A DNA stretch of 64,000 nucleotides from Tahibacter soli (lineage in GTDB: Bacteria; Pseudomonadota; Gammaproteobacteria; Xanthomonadales; Rhodanobacteraceae): NCBI RefSeq assembly GCF_025717065.2, contig NZ_JAOVZO020000008.1:62001-126000 (forward strand), given 5' to 3'. The notes below the pieces were generated by a model that was not told the DNA's origin, ran no database searches, and worked only from the letters and a program-made list of their open reading frames with translations. Of the stretch, positions 29,264-39,100 are shown piece by piece. The translations under genes were made by a program, and so were the position numbers. Position 1 is the first letter of the stretch; each line of letters begins with the position of its first letter.

Positions 29264-30175
29264 ATGAGCGCACGGCACGAGTCGATACTCAATCATGCGC
29301 GGTCGCGCTACTTCTGGGTCGCGCTCGCGCTGTCGCTCGCGTCGATCGTCGCGTACGTGTGGCACGCCCCCGACGTCGGCCCGAACGGCGGCACGTGGCT
29401 CGGCTACACGCTCGGCACGATCGCGGCGCTCCTGATCGTCTGGCTGATGCTGTTCGGCGTGCGCAAGCGCAGCTATTCCGGCGCCGGCGGCACGCTGCGC
29501 GGATGGCTTTCGGCGCACGTCTACCTCGGCACGTCGCTGATCCTGATCGCCCTGCTCCACTGCGGTTTCCAGTTCGGCTGGAACCTGCACACGTTCTGCC
29601 TCGTGCTGATGCTCGTGGTGATCTTTTCGGGGTTCTTCGGCGTGTACTCGTACCTGCGCTATCCGACCCTGATGACGCGCAACCGCGAAAGCGCGACGCG
29701 CGCGGCGATGCTCGAGGAAATCGGCGAACTCGACCAGAACGCGCTCGCGCTCGCCGACGGCATCGACCCGAAGATCCACGCGATCGTGCTGCGTTCGATC
29801 CAGAACACGCGGCTCGGCGGCGGCGTGTTCTCGCAGCTCTCCGCGCGCGACGATTCCGACGCCGCGCTCGCCTCGGTGCGCGCGGCGATCGCGGCGCGCG
29901 AGACGCAGGCGAAGGCGACGACGAATCCGCAGTCGGGGCAGACGATCTTCGCGATGGTCGATTTTCTCGCGAGCGGCGCGAACGACCGGCAGACCGAGGC
30001 GCTGCGCAAGCTGATCGACCTGCTGTCGCAGAAGAAGGCGATCGCGACGCGCGTGGCGCGCGACATTCAATACCAGGCGGTGATGGAGATCTGGCTGTAC
30101 GTGCACGTGCCGCTGTCGTTCGGGTTGCTGGCGGCGTTGATCGGGCATGTGGTTTCGGTGTTTTTCTATTGGTGA
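29264..30175 (+). CDS. Membrane di-haem cytochrome b-like protein (protein B)
   Basis: The 303-residue protein has about five transmembrane helices and a soluble loop of ~140 residues between the fourth and last. Two histidine pairs share the same spacing: H85-x13-H99 (in SAHVYLGTSLILIALLHC) and H281-x13-H295 (in VHVPLSFGLLAALIGHV). This is the arrangement of bis-histidine b haems stacked across a membrane. It probably passes electrons between the cytoplasmic protein A and periplasmic haems. The short distance (12 bp) to the preceding stop argues for one operon. The overall family was not recognised; ferric-reductase-like or cytochrome b561-like are alternatives. Confidence 0.75.
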   Translation: MSARHESILNHARSRYFWVALALSLASIVAYVWHAPDVGPNGGTWLGYTLGTIAALLIVWLMLFGVRKRSYSGAGGTLRGWLSAHVYLGTSLILIALLHCGFQFGWNLHTFCLVLMLVVIFSGFFGVYSYLRYPTLMTRNRESATRAAMLEEIGELDQNALALADGIDPKIHAIVLRSIQNTRLGGGVFSQLSARDDSDAALASVRAAIAARETQAKATTNPQSGQTIFAMVDFLASGANDRQTEALRKLIDLLSQKKAIATRVARDIQYQAVMEIWLYVHVPLSFGLLAALIGHVVSVFFYW

Positions 30176-30212
30176 TGGAATGAAGATCGCGCTGACGTTT
30201 CTTTGCTCAAAG

Positions 30213-30347
30213 CCCTCTCCTCCAAGCTCGCTTGGGGGAGAGGGTTGGGTGAGGGGGCGACGCTCCGCACTTCCCCAACATCGAGGAAATACAAGGCGTA
30301 ACCCCCTCACCCCAACCCTCTCCCCCAAGCAAGCTTGGGGGCGAGGG
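30213..30347. repeat. Hairpin-pair repeat, locus 2 (inside the electron-transfer cluster)
   Basis: Hairpin 1 (CCCTCTCCTCCAAGC...GCTTGGGGGAGAGGG) and hairpin 2 (CCCTCTCCCCCAAGC...GCTTGGGGGCGAGGG) face each other around GTGAGGGGGCGACG, a spacer and CCCCCTCACCCC. It fills most of the 186-bp gap between genes B and C and so is transcribed if the cluster is a single operon. Confidence 0.87.
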
Positions 30348-30361
30348 AGCGGGAGCCACCC

Positions 30362-32029
30362 ATGCGCTGGCTGATCCGCCGAGTCCTCAAACAAGGCAAA
30401 GGCGCCGTCTCCTACGAAGAAGACGTGCATTTCGGCGATACGCTCACGATCGGCCGCGCCGCCGATCAGGCGATCTTCCTGTCCGACCTGCGCGCCGCGC
30501 TGAACCACGCGCGCGTCAGCGCGGAATCCGGCGGCCGCTACAAGGTCGAATCGCTGATCCTCGCCGGTATCCGCGTCAACGGCCAGCTCACCTACGGCAT
30601 CGACGTCGGCCCGGGCGCCACGATCGAGATCGCCGGCACGCGCCTCGTGCTGCTCGACCCGCCGCGCGACTTCGACGCCGCCGTCGAAATCTCGACGCTC
30701 GACAAGACCGAACAGGCCGCCGAAAAAGCCAAGCGCTCCAAACCCACCACGCTTTCGCAAACCTGGATCGGCAAGCGCGTGCCGTCATGGCTCTTGTTCG
30801 CTACGATCCTCGCGCTCGGCCTCGTGCTGCCGGCGCTGTCGCACTTCAGCGCACCGCTTGCGAAACTGCTCGCGCACTCGCCGCTGCCGACCACCCGCAG
30901 CTGGAACCCCGGCCCGCTCGACGCCGCGCACCGCTTCTTCGGCGACGACTGCAAGCAATGCCACCCGCGCGCGTTTCTCACCGTGCGCGACGAATCGTGC
31001 CTCGCCTGCCATTCGACGATCGCGGCGCACGCCGACCCCGGCGCGTTCAACCTGCCGGCGCTCGGCGAGGCGCGCTGCGCGAGCTGTCATCAGGATCATC
31101 TCGGCCCCGCCGGCATGGTGCGCACCGACCAGCGCCTGTGCGGCGACTGCCACACGAACCTGCCCGCGCGCACGCAGAACGCCAGCCGCCTCGGCGACGC
31201 GACCGACTTCGGCACGAACCATCCGCCGTTTCGCGTGCGCCTGCCCGCCTGGGACGCGAACGGCGCCTTCGCGCCGCAGGTCGCCGTGCCGGCCGCCGGC
31301 ACGCGCGAAAATTCCGGCCTGAAATTCAACCACGAAAAACACCTCAAGCCCGACCTCAACACGCCCAAAGGCAAGCAGACGCTGGTCTGCGCGAGCTGCC
31401 ACAAGCCCGACGCCGGGGGCCTGGCGATGAAGCCGATCGCGTTCGAGACGATGTGCCACGACTGCCACACGCTCGGCTTCGACACGTTCGCGCCCGACCG
31501 CGAGGTGCCGCACGCGAAGGTGGCGGAGGTGTCGTTCATGCTCGACGAGTTCTACGCGCGCCGCGCGCTCGAGGGCGGCGTGGAGGATCGCGAGGCGCCG
31601 GGCTTCGTGCAGACCCGCCGGCGTCCCGGCGATCCGCCGCTGTCGCGCCAGGAACAGACCGAAGCGCTCGCGTGGGCGCGCGACAAGGCGCGCAAGGTCG
31701 CCGACAGCGTGTTCACCGGCCGCGCCTGCGTGACGTGCCACACGGTGACGCCGCCCGCGGCCGACCGCGGCTACCGCATCGCGCCGGTGCGCGTGGCGGG
31801 CGTCTGGTACGACACCGCCCGATTCAGCCACAACAAGCATGAAACGATGTCCTGCAAGGATTGCCACGCGGCGGCGACGTCGCCGGTCGCCAGCGACCTT
31901 CTGATACCGGACATCGCCAACTGCCGCCAATGCCACGCGGGTGCGCGCGGCGGCGGCAAGGTCGCCAGCACGTGCATCGACTGCCATGCGTACCATCAGT
32001 CGACGACGCTGAAATTGAAGACGCTGTAG
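30362..32029 (+). CDS. FHA-domain, transmembrane, decahaem c-type cytochrome (protein C)
   Basis: The 555-residue protein combines three parts. Residues 1-115 look like an FHA domain (TIGRAADQAIFLSDLRAALNH, then RVNGQ); the usual Ser of the S-x2-H element is replaced by Ala, so phosphothreonine recognition may be weak or lost. Residues ~140-162 (WLLFATILALGLVLPALSHF) form one transmembrane helix. The rest holds ten CxxCH haem-binding motifs, CKQCH to CIDCH, and must be periplasmic, leaving the FHA part in the cytoplasm. The start at 30362 was chosen because a longer frame would begin inside the repeat. It probably receives electrons from protein B. Confidence 0.9.
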   Translation: MRWLIRRVLKQGKGAVSYEEDVHFGDTLTIGRAADQAIFLSDLRAALNHARVSAESGGRYKVESLILAGIRVNGQLTYGIDVGPGATIEIAGTRLVLLDPPRDFDAAVEISTLDKTEQAAEKAKRSKPTTLSQTWIGKRVPSWLLFATILALGLVLPALSHFSAPLAKLLAHSPLPTTRSWNPGPLDAAHRFFGDDCKQCHPRAFLTVRDESCLACHSTIAAHADPGAFNLPALGEARCASCHQDHLGPAGMVRTDQRLCGDCHTNLPARTQNASRLGDATDFGTNHPPFRVRLPAWDANGAFAPQVAVPAAGTRENSGLKFNHEKHLKPDLNTPKGKQTLVCASCHKPDAGGLAMKPIAFETMCHDCHTLGFDTFAPDREVPHAKVAEVSFMLDEFYARRALEGGVEDREAPGFVQTRRRPGDPPLSRQEQTEALAWARDKARKVADSVFTGRACVTCHTVTPPAADRGYRIAPVRVAGVWYDTARFSHNKHETMSCKDCHAAATSPVASDLLIPDIANCRQCHAGARGGGKVASTCIDCHAYHQSTTLKLKTL

Positions 32030-32284
32030 GAAGGTTCACGGCCCCGGTCGACGCGCCTTGCGTTATGATCGGGTTCATGGGGAGTTGCGGAAGAACGCCG
32101 CGCAAGCGGCCGGATTTCTGGGGTTTCGCAGGTTCGAGTCGTCGGTTTGCGGTTGCGTACGCCAGTTCTGCGGTCCGCTCGGCGGATCGTCCGGCCAGGC
32201 CGGAACGGGACAAGCAAGAGCACCATCCGTCGGAACGCGTGAGCCGTCGCCCGATCGTCCGGCCTTGCCGACGGAGGGGGTGCG

Positions 32285-34339
32285 ATGGGAATGTCGCGTT
32301 ATTGCGTTCTGGCCGCGTGCGTCGGCCTCGCGTTATCCGCCTGTAGCGGCGGCAGCAATTCCGGCAGTCCGGTCGGCACGTCGCCGCCTCCGCCGCAGAA
32401 CACCAGCGATTCGGGTTGCAGCGGCTTCTGCGGCAACGCCGATTCGTTTTTGACCGAAGACGACGTGCGCAAGGCGATCGCGCAGGCCGTCGCCGAGGCG
32501 CGCGCGCAAGGCAAGCCTTCGGTGATCACGGTCGTCGACCGCGTCGGCAACGTGCTCGCGGTCTACCGCATGGCCGGCGCGCCGCCGACGGTCAAGGTCA
32601 GCTCGGGGCGCAACGTCACGGGCGGGCTCGAAGGGCTCAACGTGCCGACCGAGTTTGCCGCGATCGCCAAGGCGCTGACGTCGGTGTACTTCTCGTCCGA
32701 AGGCAACGCGTTCACGTCGCGCACCGCGGGCCAGATCGCGCAGGAGCATTTCAACCCCGGCGACCGCACGGCGCCTTCGGGGCCGCTGTTCGGCGTGCAG
32801 TTTTCGCAGCTGCCGTGCTCGGACATCAGCGCGCGCTTCTCGGGCTCGGGCACGAACGCGGGGCCGCACCGCTCGCCGATCGGCCTGTCGCCCGACCCCG
32901 GCGGCGTGCCGCTGTTCAAGGCCGGCGTGCCGGTGGGCGCGATCGCAGCGTCGGGCGCCGACGATCTCTACGGCCTCGACGACAACGCCGGCGACCGCGA
33001 CCGCAATCTCGACGAATTCGTCGCGCTGGCCGGCACGTTCGGCTTCGCCGCGCCGCAGGACCGTCGCGCCGACCGCATCACCGCCGGCGGACTGAGCCTG
33101 CGTTTTACCGACGTGGAATTCAACGAGCTCGCGCGCGATCCCGCGTCCGCGCCGGCGTTCGGCTCGCTCGGCCCCGCCGACGGCGAGCTGATCAAGGTGC
33201 CCGGCTACGCCGAACCCGTGGTGCTGCGCGGCCTCGCGCTCGGCACCGTCGAATCGGGCATCCGCCCCGACACGACCGACTACCCCGGCCTCGACGCGTT
33301 CGTGCTCGACGACGGCACCGGCACGAACCGCTATCCGCCGCGCGCCGGCACCGACGGCGCCGCGGCGCTGTCGGCGAACGAAGTGCGCACGATCGTGCAG
33401 GAAGCGCTCAAGGTCGCCGCGCGCACGCGCGCGCAGGTGCGCAAGCCGCTCGGTTCGCGCGCCGGCGAAACGGTGGTGGTCGTCGACACGAACGGCGTCG
33501 TGCTCGCGCTCGCGCGCTCGCGCGACGCGCTCGTCGACGCGGTCGACGTGACGACGCAGAAGGCGCGCTCGGCCGCGTTCTTCTCGGGCACGTACGCGGC
33601 CGGCGACATCCTCGGCACCGGATCGGCCCGTTATCTCTCGGCCGCGCTGAACCTCGCCCAGCTGCGCGTCGACTTTTCCACGGTTGCACAAAGCGCGCCG
33701 AGCCAGTACGTCGCCAACCTGCGCACGTTCCTCGGTCTGCCGCAGGCCTGGGCCGACGGCCAGGTGGCCTACTCGCTGCGCACGATCGGCAATCTGTCGC
33801 GGCCGTTCTATCCCGACGGCGTGCCCGACAATCCGCCCGGACCGCTGTCGCTGCCGTTCAATCGCTGGAGTCCGTTCCAGGACGGCCTCGAACTCGATCT
33901 CGTGTACAACCAGATCGCGGCGCACGTCGCGTTCTACCTCAACCAGAAAGGCCTCGCGCTGACGCTCGACGGCGCGCCGCTCGCGCCGGCGCCGACGCCG
34001 GGCAATCCGAAACCGATCGACGACGTCGGCTTCAACTGCACCGGCATACCGCGCCTGCCGAACGGCATCACGCTGTTCGGCGGCAGCTTCCCGATCTATC
34101 GCGGCGGCGTGCTCGTCGGCGGCGTCGGCGCGTCGGGCGACGGCACCGACCAGAGCGACCTCGTCGCGTTCCTCGGCCTGCACAACGCGGGCGCGGCGCT
34201 CAACGGCGCGATCGGCAACGCGCCGATACCGCTGCGCGCCGACCGCCTCGTGCCGCAGAACGTGCGCCTGGGCTACGTTCAGTGCCCGCAGTCGCCGTTC
34301 CTCAATTCGAACGAACAATACGTCTGCGAGGGCAAGTGA
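32285..34339 (+). CDS. Lipoprotein with two GlcG/HbpS-like (DUF336) haem-binding domains (protein D)
   Basis: The 684-residue protein begins with a lipoprotein signal (VGLALSACSGGS; lipidated Cys20) and a Ser/Pro-rich linker. Two GlcG/HbpS-like regions follow: the first from EDDVRKAIAQAVAEARAQG with VITVVDRVGNVLAVYRM (about residues 55-250), the second from ANEVRTIVQEALKVAAR with TVVVVDTNGVVLALAR (about 360-640). HbpS binds haem at the cell surface in streptomycetes; in this context it could hold or supply haem. It starts 255 bp after gene C, where no gene is seen, so it may also have its own promoter. Its stop is followed one base later by gene E. Confidence 0.82.
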   Translation: MGMSRYCVLAACVGLALSACSGGSNSGSPVGTSPPPPQNTSDSGCSGFCGNADSFLTEDDVRKAIAQAVAEARAQGKPSVITVVDRVGNVLAVYRMAGAPPTVKVSSGRNVTGGLEGLNVPTEFAAIAKALTSVYFSSEGNAFTSRTAGQIAQEHFNPGDRTAPSGPLFGVQFSQLPCSDISARFSGSGTNAGPHRSPIGLSPDPGGVPLFKAGVPVGAIAASGADDLYGLDDNAGDRDRNLDEFVALAGTFGFAAPQDRRADRITAGGLSLRFTDVEFNELARDPASAPAFGSLGPADGELIKVPGYAEPVVLRGLALGTVESGIRPDTTDYPGLDAFVLDDGTGTNRYPPRAGTDGAAALSANEVRTIVQEALKVAARTRAQVRKPLGSRAGETVVVVDTNGVVLALARSRDALVDAVDVTTQKARSAAFFSGTYAAGDILGTGSARYLSAALNLAQLRVDFSTVAQSAPSQYVANLRTFLGLPQAWADGQVAYSLRTIGNLSRPFYPDGVPDNPPGPLSLPFNRWSPFQDGLELDLVYNQIAAHVAFYLNQKGLALTLDGAPLAPAPTPGNPKPIDDVGFNCTGIPRLPNGITLFGGSFPIYRGGVLVGGVGASGDGTDQSDLVAFLGLHNAGAALNGAIGNAPIPLRADRLVPQNVRLGYVQCPQSPFLNSNEQYVCEGK

Positions 34340-34340
34340 C

Positions 34341-36155
34341 ATGCGCGGTCTTCGCTATGCCGTGATTCCCCTCGCCGTCGCCTGCGCGATCGCGTCTTCA
34401 GACGCGCGCGCGCAGAGCGCGAGCGTCGCCGCGAGCTGGCTCGAGATCGCCGGCATCGTGCCCGCGCCGACGTACGATCCGCGCGCCTCGCAGATACCGC
34501 GCCGCCGTCCGGGCCATCCGTACGAGCCGTGGGTCGACGCGCCGCCGCAGAATCCCGACGCGGTCGATCCCGCGCCGGTCGACCTCGCCGGCGAGTTCAT
34601 CCCGGTGCCCGACCGCTGGCGCATCATGGAATCGCTCGGCTTCAAGCATCCTTGGTACGACCCGTACAACCAGAACGTGCTCAAGGCCGACAAGCCGGTC
34701 GACGGCGAAGACCACTTCTTCAATCTGCAGATCGTCTCCGACACGCTCGTCGAACCGCGCAGCATACCGACGCCGGTCGCGCCGCAGTCGGGCAGCACGC
34801 CGGGCACGAACGACACGCTCGGCGACGTCAACCAGCTGATCCTCGCGCAGACGGTGATCGCCACCGCGCTGTACTACGAGGGCGATACGACGTTCAAGCC
34901 GCCCGATGTCGAATACAAGGCGACGCTCGCGTTCAACTACAACCGCGTGCGCACCGACGAGGTGCGCGCGCTGCAGGTCAACCCGCGCTTCGGCAAGGTG
35001 CGCGACGACGCGTTCGTCGGCGTGCAGGAACTCTTCGTCACGTGGGATCTGCGCAACCTCGGCACGCGCTACGACTTCGACGACCTGCGCATCGGCGTGC
35101 AGCCGTTCTCGACCGACTTCCGCGGCTTTCTGTTCCAGGACAGCCAGCCCGGCATCCGCCTGTTCGGCACGCGCGACAACAACCGCTGGCAGTACAACCT
35201 GGCACTTTTCCGCAGACTGGAAAAAGACATCAATTCCGGCCTCAACGACGTGACGATCGCGCCGCGCAAGGACGACATCTTCGTCGCGAACCTGTACCGC
35301 CAGGACTTTCCGTTCACCGGCTTCACGTCGCAGGGCATCGTGCTCTACAACCGCAACCGCGAAACCGACTCGTTCTACGATTCCAACGGCTTCATCCAGC
35401 GCCCCGCCGCGATCGGCCGCGAAGCGCCGCGCACGTATCACGTCACGTATCTCGGCTACAACGGCGACGGACACATCGGGCGGCTGAACCTCACCGCGTC
35501 GGCGTACTACGCGATCGGCCGGCAGTCGGCCGGCGTGTTCGTCGCCGAAGGCACCGACATCCGCGCGGGCTTTCTCGCGGCCGAAGCGTCGATGGACTTC
35601 GACTGGATCCGGCTGCGCGCGTCGGCCGCGTACGCGAGCGGCGACGACGATCCGTTCGACGACCGTTCGACCGGCTACGACGCCGTGTTCGAAAACCCGA
35701 TCTTCGCCGGCGCCGACACGAGCTACTGGATCCGCCAGAACGTGCCGTTGATCGGCGGCGGCGGCGTGGCGCTCGCGCAGCGCAACGCGCTCTTGCCGAA
35801 CCTGCGCCCGTCGAAGGAACAGGGGCAGTCGAATTTCGACAACCCGGGCCTGCGCCTCGTCGGCGTCGGCGCCGATTTCGACCTCACGCCGCAGTCGCGC
35901 CTCTCGGGCAACGTCAACGGCCTGTGGTTCGACAAGACGCAGATCCTCGAAACCGCGCGCAACCAGGCCGACATCGGCAAGAGCATCGGCACCGATGTCT
36001 CGGTCGCGTGGATCTGGCGACCGCTGTTCACGCAGAACGTCGTGCTGCGCCTGTCGGGTGCGGCACTCCTGCCCGGCGACGGCTTCAAGGATCTGTACGG
36101 CGACCGGCGCAACAGCTACTACACCGTGTTGGGCAACTTGATCCTGACGTACTGA
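34341..36155 (+). CDS. Outer-membrane beta-barrel protein (protein E)
   Basis: The 604-residue product has a Sec signal peptide (CAIASSDARAQS, cleavage after ARA) and no lipobox. The mature region consists of alternating hydrophobic/polar strands with aromatic girdle residues (ATLAFNYNRV, YNLALFRRLEK, GIVLYNRNRET, LTASAYYAIGR) and ends YTVLGNLILTY, with the C-terminal aromatic residue recognised by the BAM machinery. It is therefore an outer-membrane barrel, of unknown family. Size and place beside multihaem cytochromes suggest the sheath of a porin-cytochrome conduit. The gene begins one base after the stop of D and ends ten bases before F. Confidence 0.82.
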   Translation: MRGLRYAVIPLAVACAIASSDARAQSASVAASWLEIAGIVPAPTYDPRASQIPRRRPGHPYEPWVDAPPQNPDAVDPAPVDLAGEFIPVPDRWRIMESLGFKHPWYDPYNQNVLKADKPVDGEDHFFNLQIVSDTLVEPRSIPTPVAPQSGSTPGTNDTLGDVNQLILAQTVIATALYYEGDTTFKPPDVEYKATLAFNYNRVRTDEVRALQVNPRFGKVRDDAFVGVQELFVTWDLRNLGTRYDFDDLRIGVQPFSTDFRGFLFQDSQPGIRLFGTRDNNRWQYNLALFRRLEKDINSGLNDVTIAPRKDDIFVANLYRQDFPFTGFTSQGIVLYNRNRETDSFYDSNGFIQRPAAIGREAPRTYHVTYLGYNGDGHIGRLNLTASAYYAIGRQSAGVFVAEGTDIRAGFLAAEASMDFDWIRLRASAAYASGDDDPFDDRSTGYDAVFENPIFAGADTSYWIRQNVPLIGGGGVALAQRNALLPNLRPSKEQGQSNFDNPGLRLVGVGADFDLTPQSRLSGNVNGLWFDKTQILETARNQADIGKSIGTDVSVAWIWRPLFTQNVVLRLSGAALLPGDGFKDLYGDRRNSYYTVLGNLILTY

Positions 36156-36165
36156 GGGGGCGGTC

Positions 36166-39100
36166 ATGACGATCAGGACGATGCTTTTTGTCAAAATCAC
36201 TTTTGCCGCAGCGGCGCTCGCCGCGGTCGCCTGGCTGATGCCGGCGTTCGCGAGCGGCGGCCCGGAGAAAGTCGAGCGCACGTACGTCACGGCGCCGAAC
36301 GCGCCGGCGTTCCAGACGTGGGCGCAGGCCGACGCGAAATCGGCCGGCTGCGTCAGCTGCCACACCGCATCGGACCGCAAGACGATGCACGCATCCGAAG
36401 CCGTCGTGCTCGGCTGCACCGACTGCCACGGCGGCGATCCCACGGTGTTCGGCGCGGCCGGCACCGAGTCGGCCGGCAACCGCAGCGCGATGGAAAAGGC
36501 GCACGTGCTGCCGCAGTATCCCGACCGCTGGCCGTCGAGCGCGAACCCCGAGCGCAGCTACACGCATCTGACGCAGGAGTCGCCGGAGTTCACGCGCTTC
36601 ATCAACCCGGGCGACCTGCGCATCGCGCGCGAAGCCTGCGGCGCGTGCCACCTGCCGATCATCCAGCAGGCCGAGAAGAGCCTCATGGCGAACGCCGCGA
36701 TGTTCTGGGGCGCGGCGGCGTACAACAACGGCATCCTGCCGTACAAGCACTCGATCCTCGGCGAGGCGTATACGCGCGACGGCGAGCCGTCGGCCGTGAC
36801 GAACGGCGCGCCGAACGACGCGGCGATGGACGATCGCGGCATCCTGCCGAAGATCAGCCCGATGCCCGCGTGGGAAACCGTGCCGCCGGCCGACGTGTTC
36901 CGCGTGTTCGAGCGCGGCGGCCGCAACATCTCGAACCTGTTTCCGGAAATCGCCGTGCCGAGCGAAACCGGCTCGATCCAGCGTCTGGAAGAGCCGGGCC
37001 GCCCGGACCTCAAGCAATCCAACCGCGGCCCCGGCACCGGCAGCCGCGTGTCGATTCCGGTACTGAACATCCACAAGACGCGCTTGAACGATCCGTTCAC
37101 CTGGTTCCTCGGTACGAACGACAACCCCGGCGACTATCGCTCGTCCGGCTGCAGCGCGTGCCACGTGATCTACGCGAACGACCGCGATCCGCGGCATTCG
37201 GCGATCTACGCGAAATTCGGGAACATGGGACAAAGCCAGCAGGCCGACCCGACGATTCCGCGCAACGTCTCCGGGCACCCGATCAAGCACGAGTTCACGC
37301 GGCAGATTCCGACGAGCCAGTGCATGATCTGCCACATGCACCAGCCGAACATGTTCATCAATTCGATGCTCGGCTACACGATGTGGGACTACGAATCGGA
37401 CGCGCCGTTCATGTGGCCGGAGAAGCAGCACTACCCCGACGACATCGAAATGCGCAAGACGCTCGACCGCAACCCCGAAGAAGCCGCGATCCGCGGCAAG
37501 TGGCGGGACGTGGAATTCTTAAAAGACGTCTCGCTGATGAATCCGCAGCTGAAAGACACGCAGTTCGCCGACTACCACGGCCACGGCTGGAACTTCCGCG
37601 CGATCTTCTCGCGCGACCGCAAGGGCAACCTGCTCGACGCGAAGCAGGAAAAGATCGACGACACCGATCCGGACAAGTGGAAAAAAGCCGTGCACATGTC
37701 GTCGATCCACGTCGACGTCGGCATGCAGTGCGTCGACTGCCACTTCGCGCAGGACGCCCACGGCAACGGCTATCTCAAGGCCGAGGTCATGGGCGCGGTC
37801 GAAATCCAGTGCCAGGACTGCCACGGCACGGTCGACGCGCTGCCGACGTTGAAGACGTCCGGTCCGAACGCGTCGAAATACGGCAAGGATCTTCTCCTGA
37901 TCCGGAACCCGGACGGCAAGAAGCGCTTCGAATGGGTCGGCGACGCGCTGATCCAGCGCTCGGCCGTGACGCCGGGCCTGGAATGGACCATGAGTCTGAC
38001 CAAGGACGTGTCGGACCCGGCGTCGCCGCGCTACAACGAAAAGGCCACGCGCGCGCACGCGATGTCGCGCGACACGGCGAGCCAGAAGTTCGGCGCCGAC
38101 GTGCCGCTCGGCGAGCGCGCGCACGGCGAAGACAAGATGCTGTGCTACACCTGCCACACGTCGTGGACGACGAGCTGCGGCGGCTGTCATCTGCCGATCC
38201 AGGCGAACTGGAAGACCGAGCGGCACAAGTACGAAGGCGGCTTCACGCGCAACTTCGCGACGTACAACCCGCAGGTGGCGCGCGACGACATGTTCTTCCT
38301 CGGCGTGCACGGCGGCATCAAGGACCACAAGATCGCACCGGTACGCTCGTCGTCGGCGCTCGTGCTGTCGTCGACGAACATCAACCGCGAACGCATCTAC
38401 ATCCAGCAGCCGCCGATCGCCGCCTCGGGCTATTCGTCGCAGGCGTTCGCGCCGCACTACCCGCACACCGAGCGCAAGACCGAAACGAAAACCTGCACCG
38501 ACTGCCACCTCTCGGCGCAGAACGACAACAACGCGATCCTCGCGCAGACGCTCCTGCTCGGCACGCGCTTCATCGATTTCATCGGCTTCAACGCGTGGGT
38601 CGGCGGCGACGGCGAAATCAGCGCGATCCGCGTCACCGAATGGGACGAACCGCAAGCCGTCGTCGGCAGCTATCTGCAACGCTATGCGTATCCCGACTGG
38701 TTCAAGCAGCACCAGGACCGCGGCCTGAAGCTGCCCGACGCGAGCGAGCACAAGGCGGGCAAGGCGCAATGCATCCAGCTGCGCGGCGAATACCTTTACG
38801 TCGCCGAAGGCAGCGAGGGCATGCGCGTGTACGACGTCGCGAGCGCCGGCAACAAGGGCTTCTCGCAGAAGCTCGTGACGGCGCCGTTCTCGCCGCTCGG
38901 GCAGAACACGCGCATCAAGTCCGCGAACGCGACGTGCGTCGTGCTGCCGACGACGCAGCCGGTCGCGCCGTCGCGCAGCGTCAGCGAACTGATGCAGGGC
39001 GCGAACGCCGAGCAGCCGATGCATCCGTTGTACAAGTACGCGTTCATCACCGATGCGACCGAAGGGCTGATCGCCACCGACATCGAAACGCTCGCCGACC

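Noticed and set aside
30335-30361. Nine-codon upstream extension of the FHA-cytochrome gene
   Set aside because: It begins inside the hairpin repeat, encodes no motif, and the FHA fold starts cleanly at the ATG at 30362.
32030-32284. Possible gene in the 255-bp gap between protein C and protein D
   Set aside because: Open frames here are short, lack a ribosome-binding site and show no recognisable sequence; a TATGAT-like box at 32064 lacks a matching -35 element.
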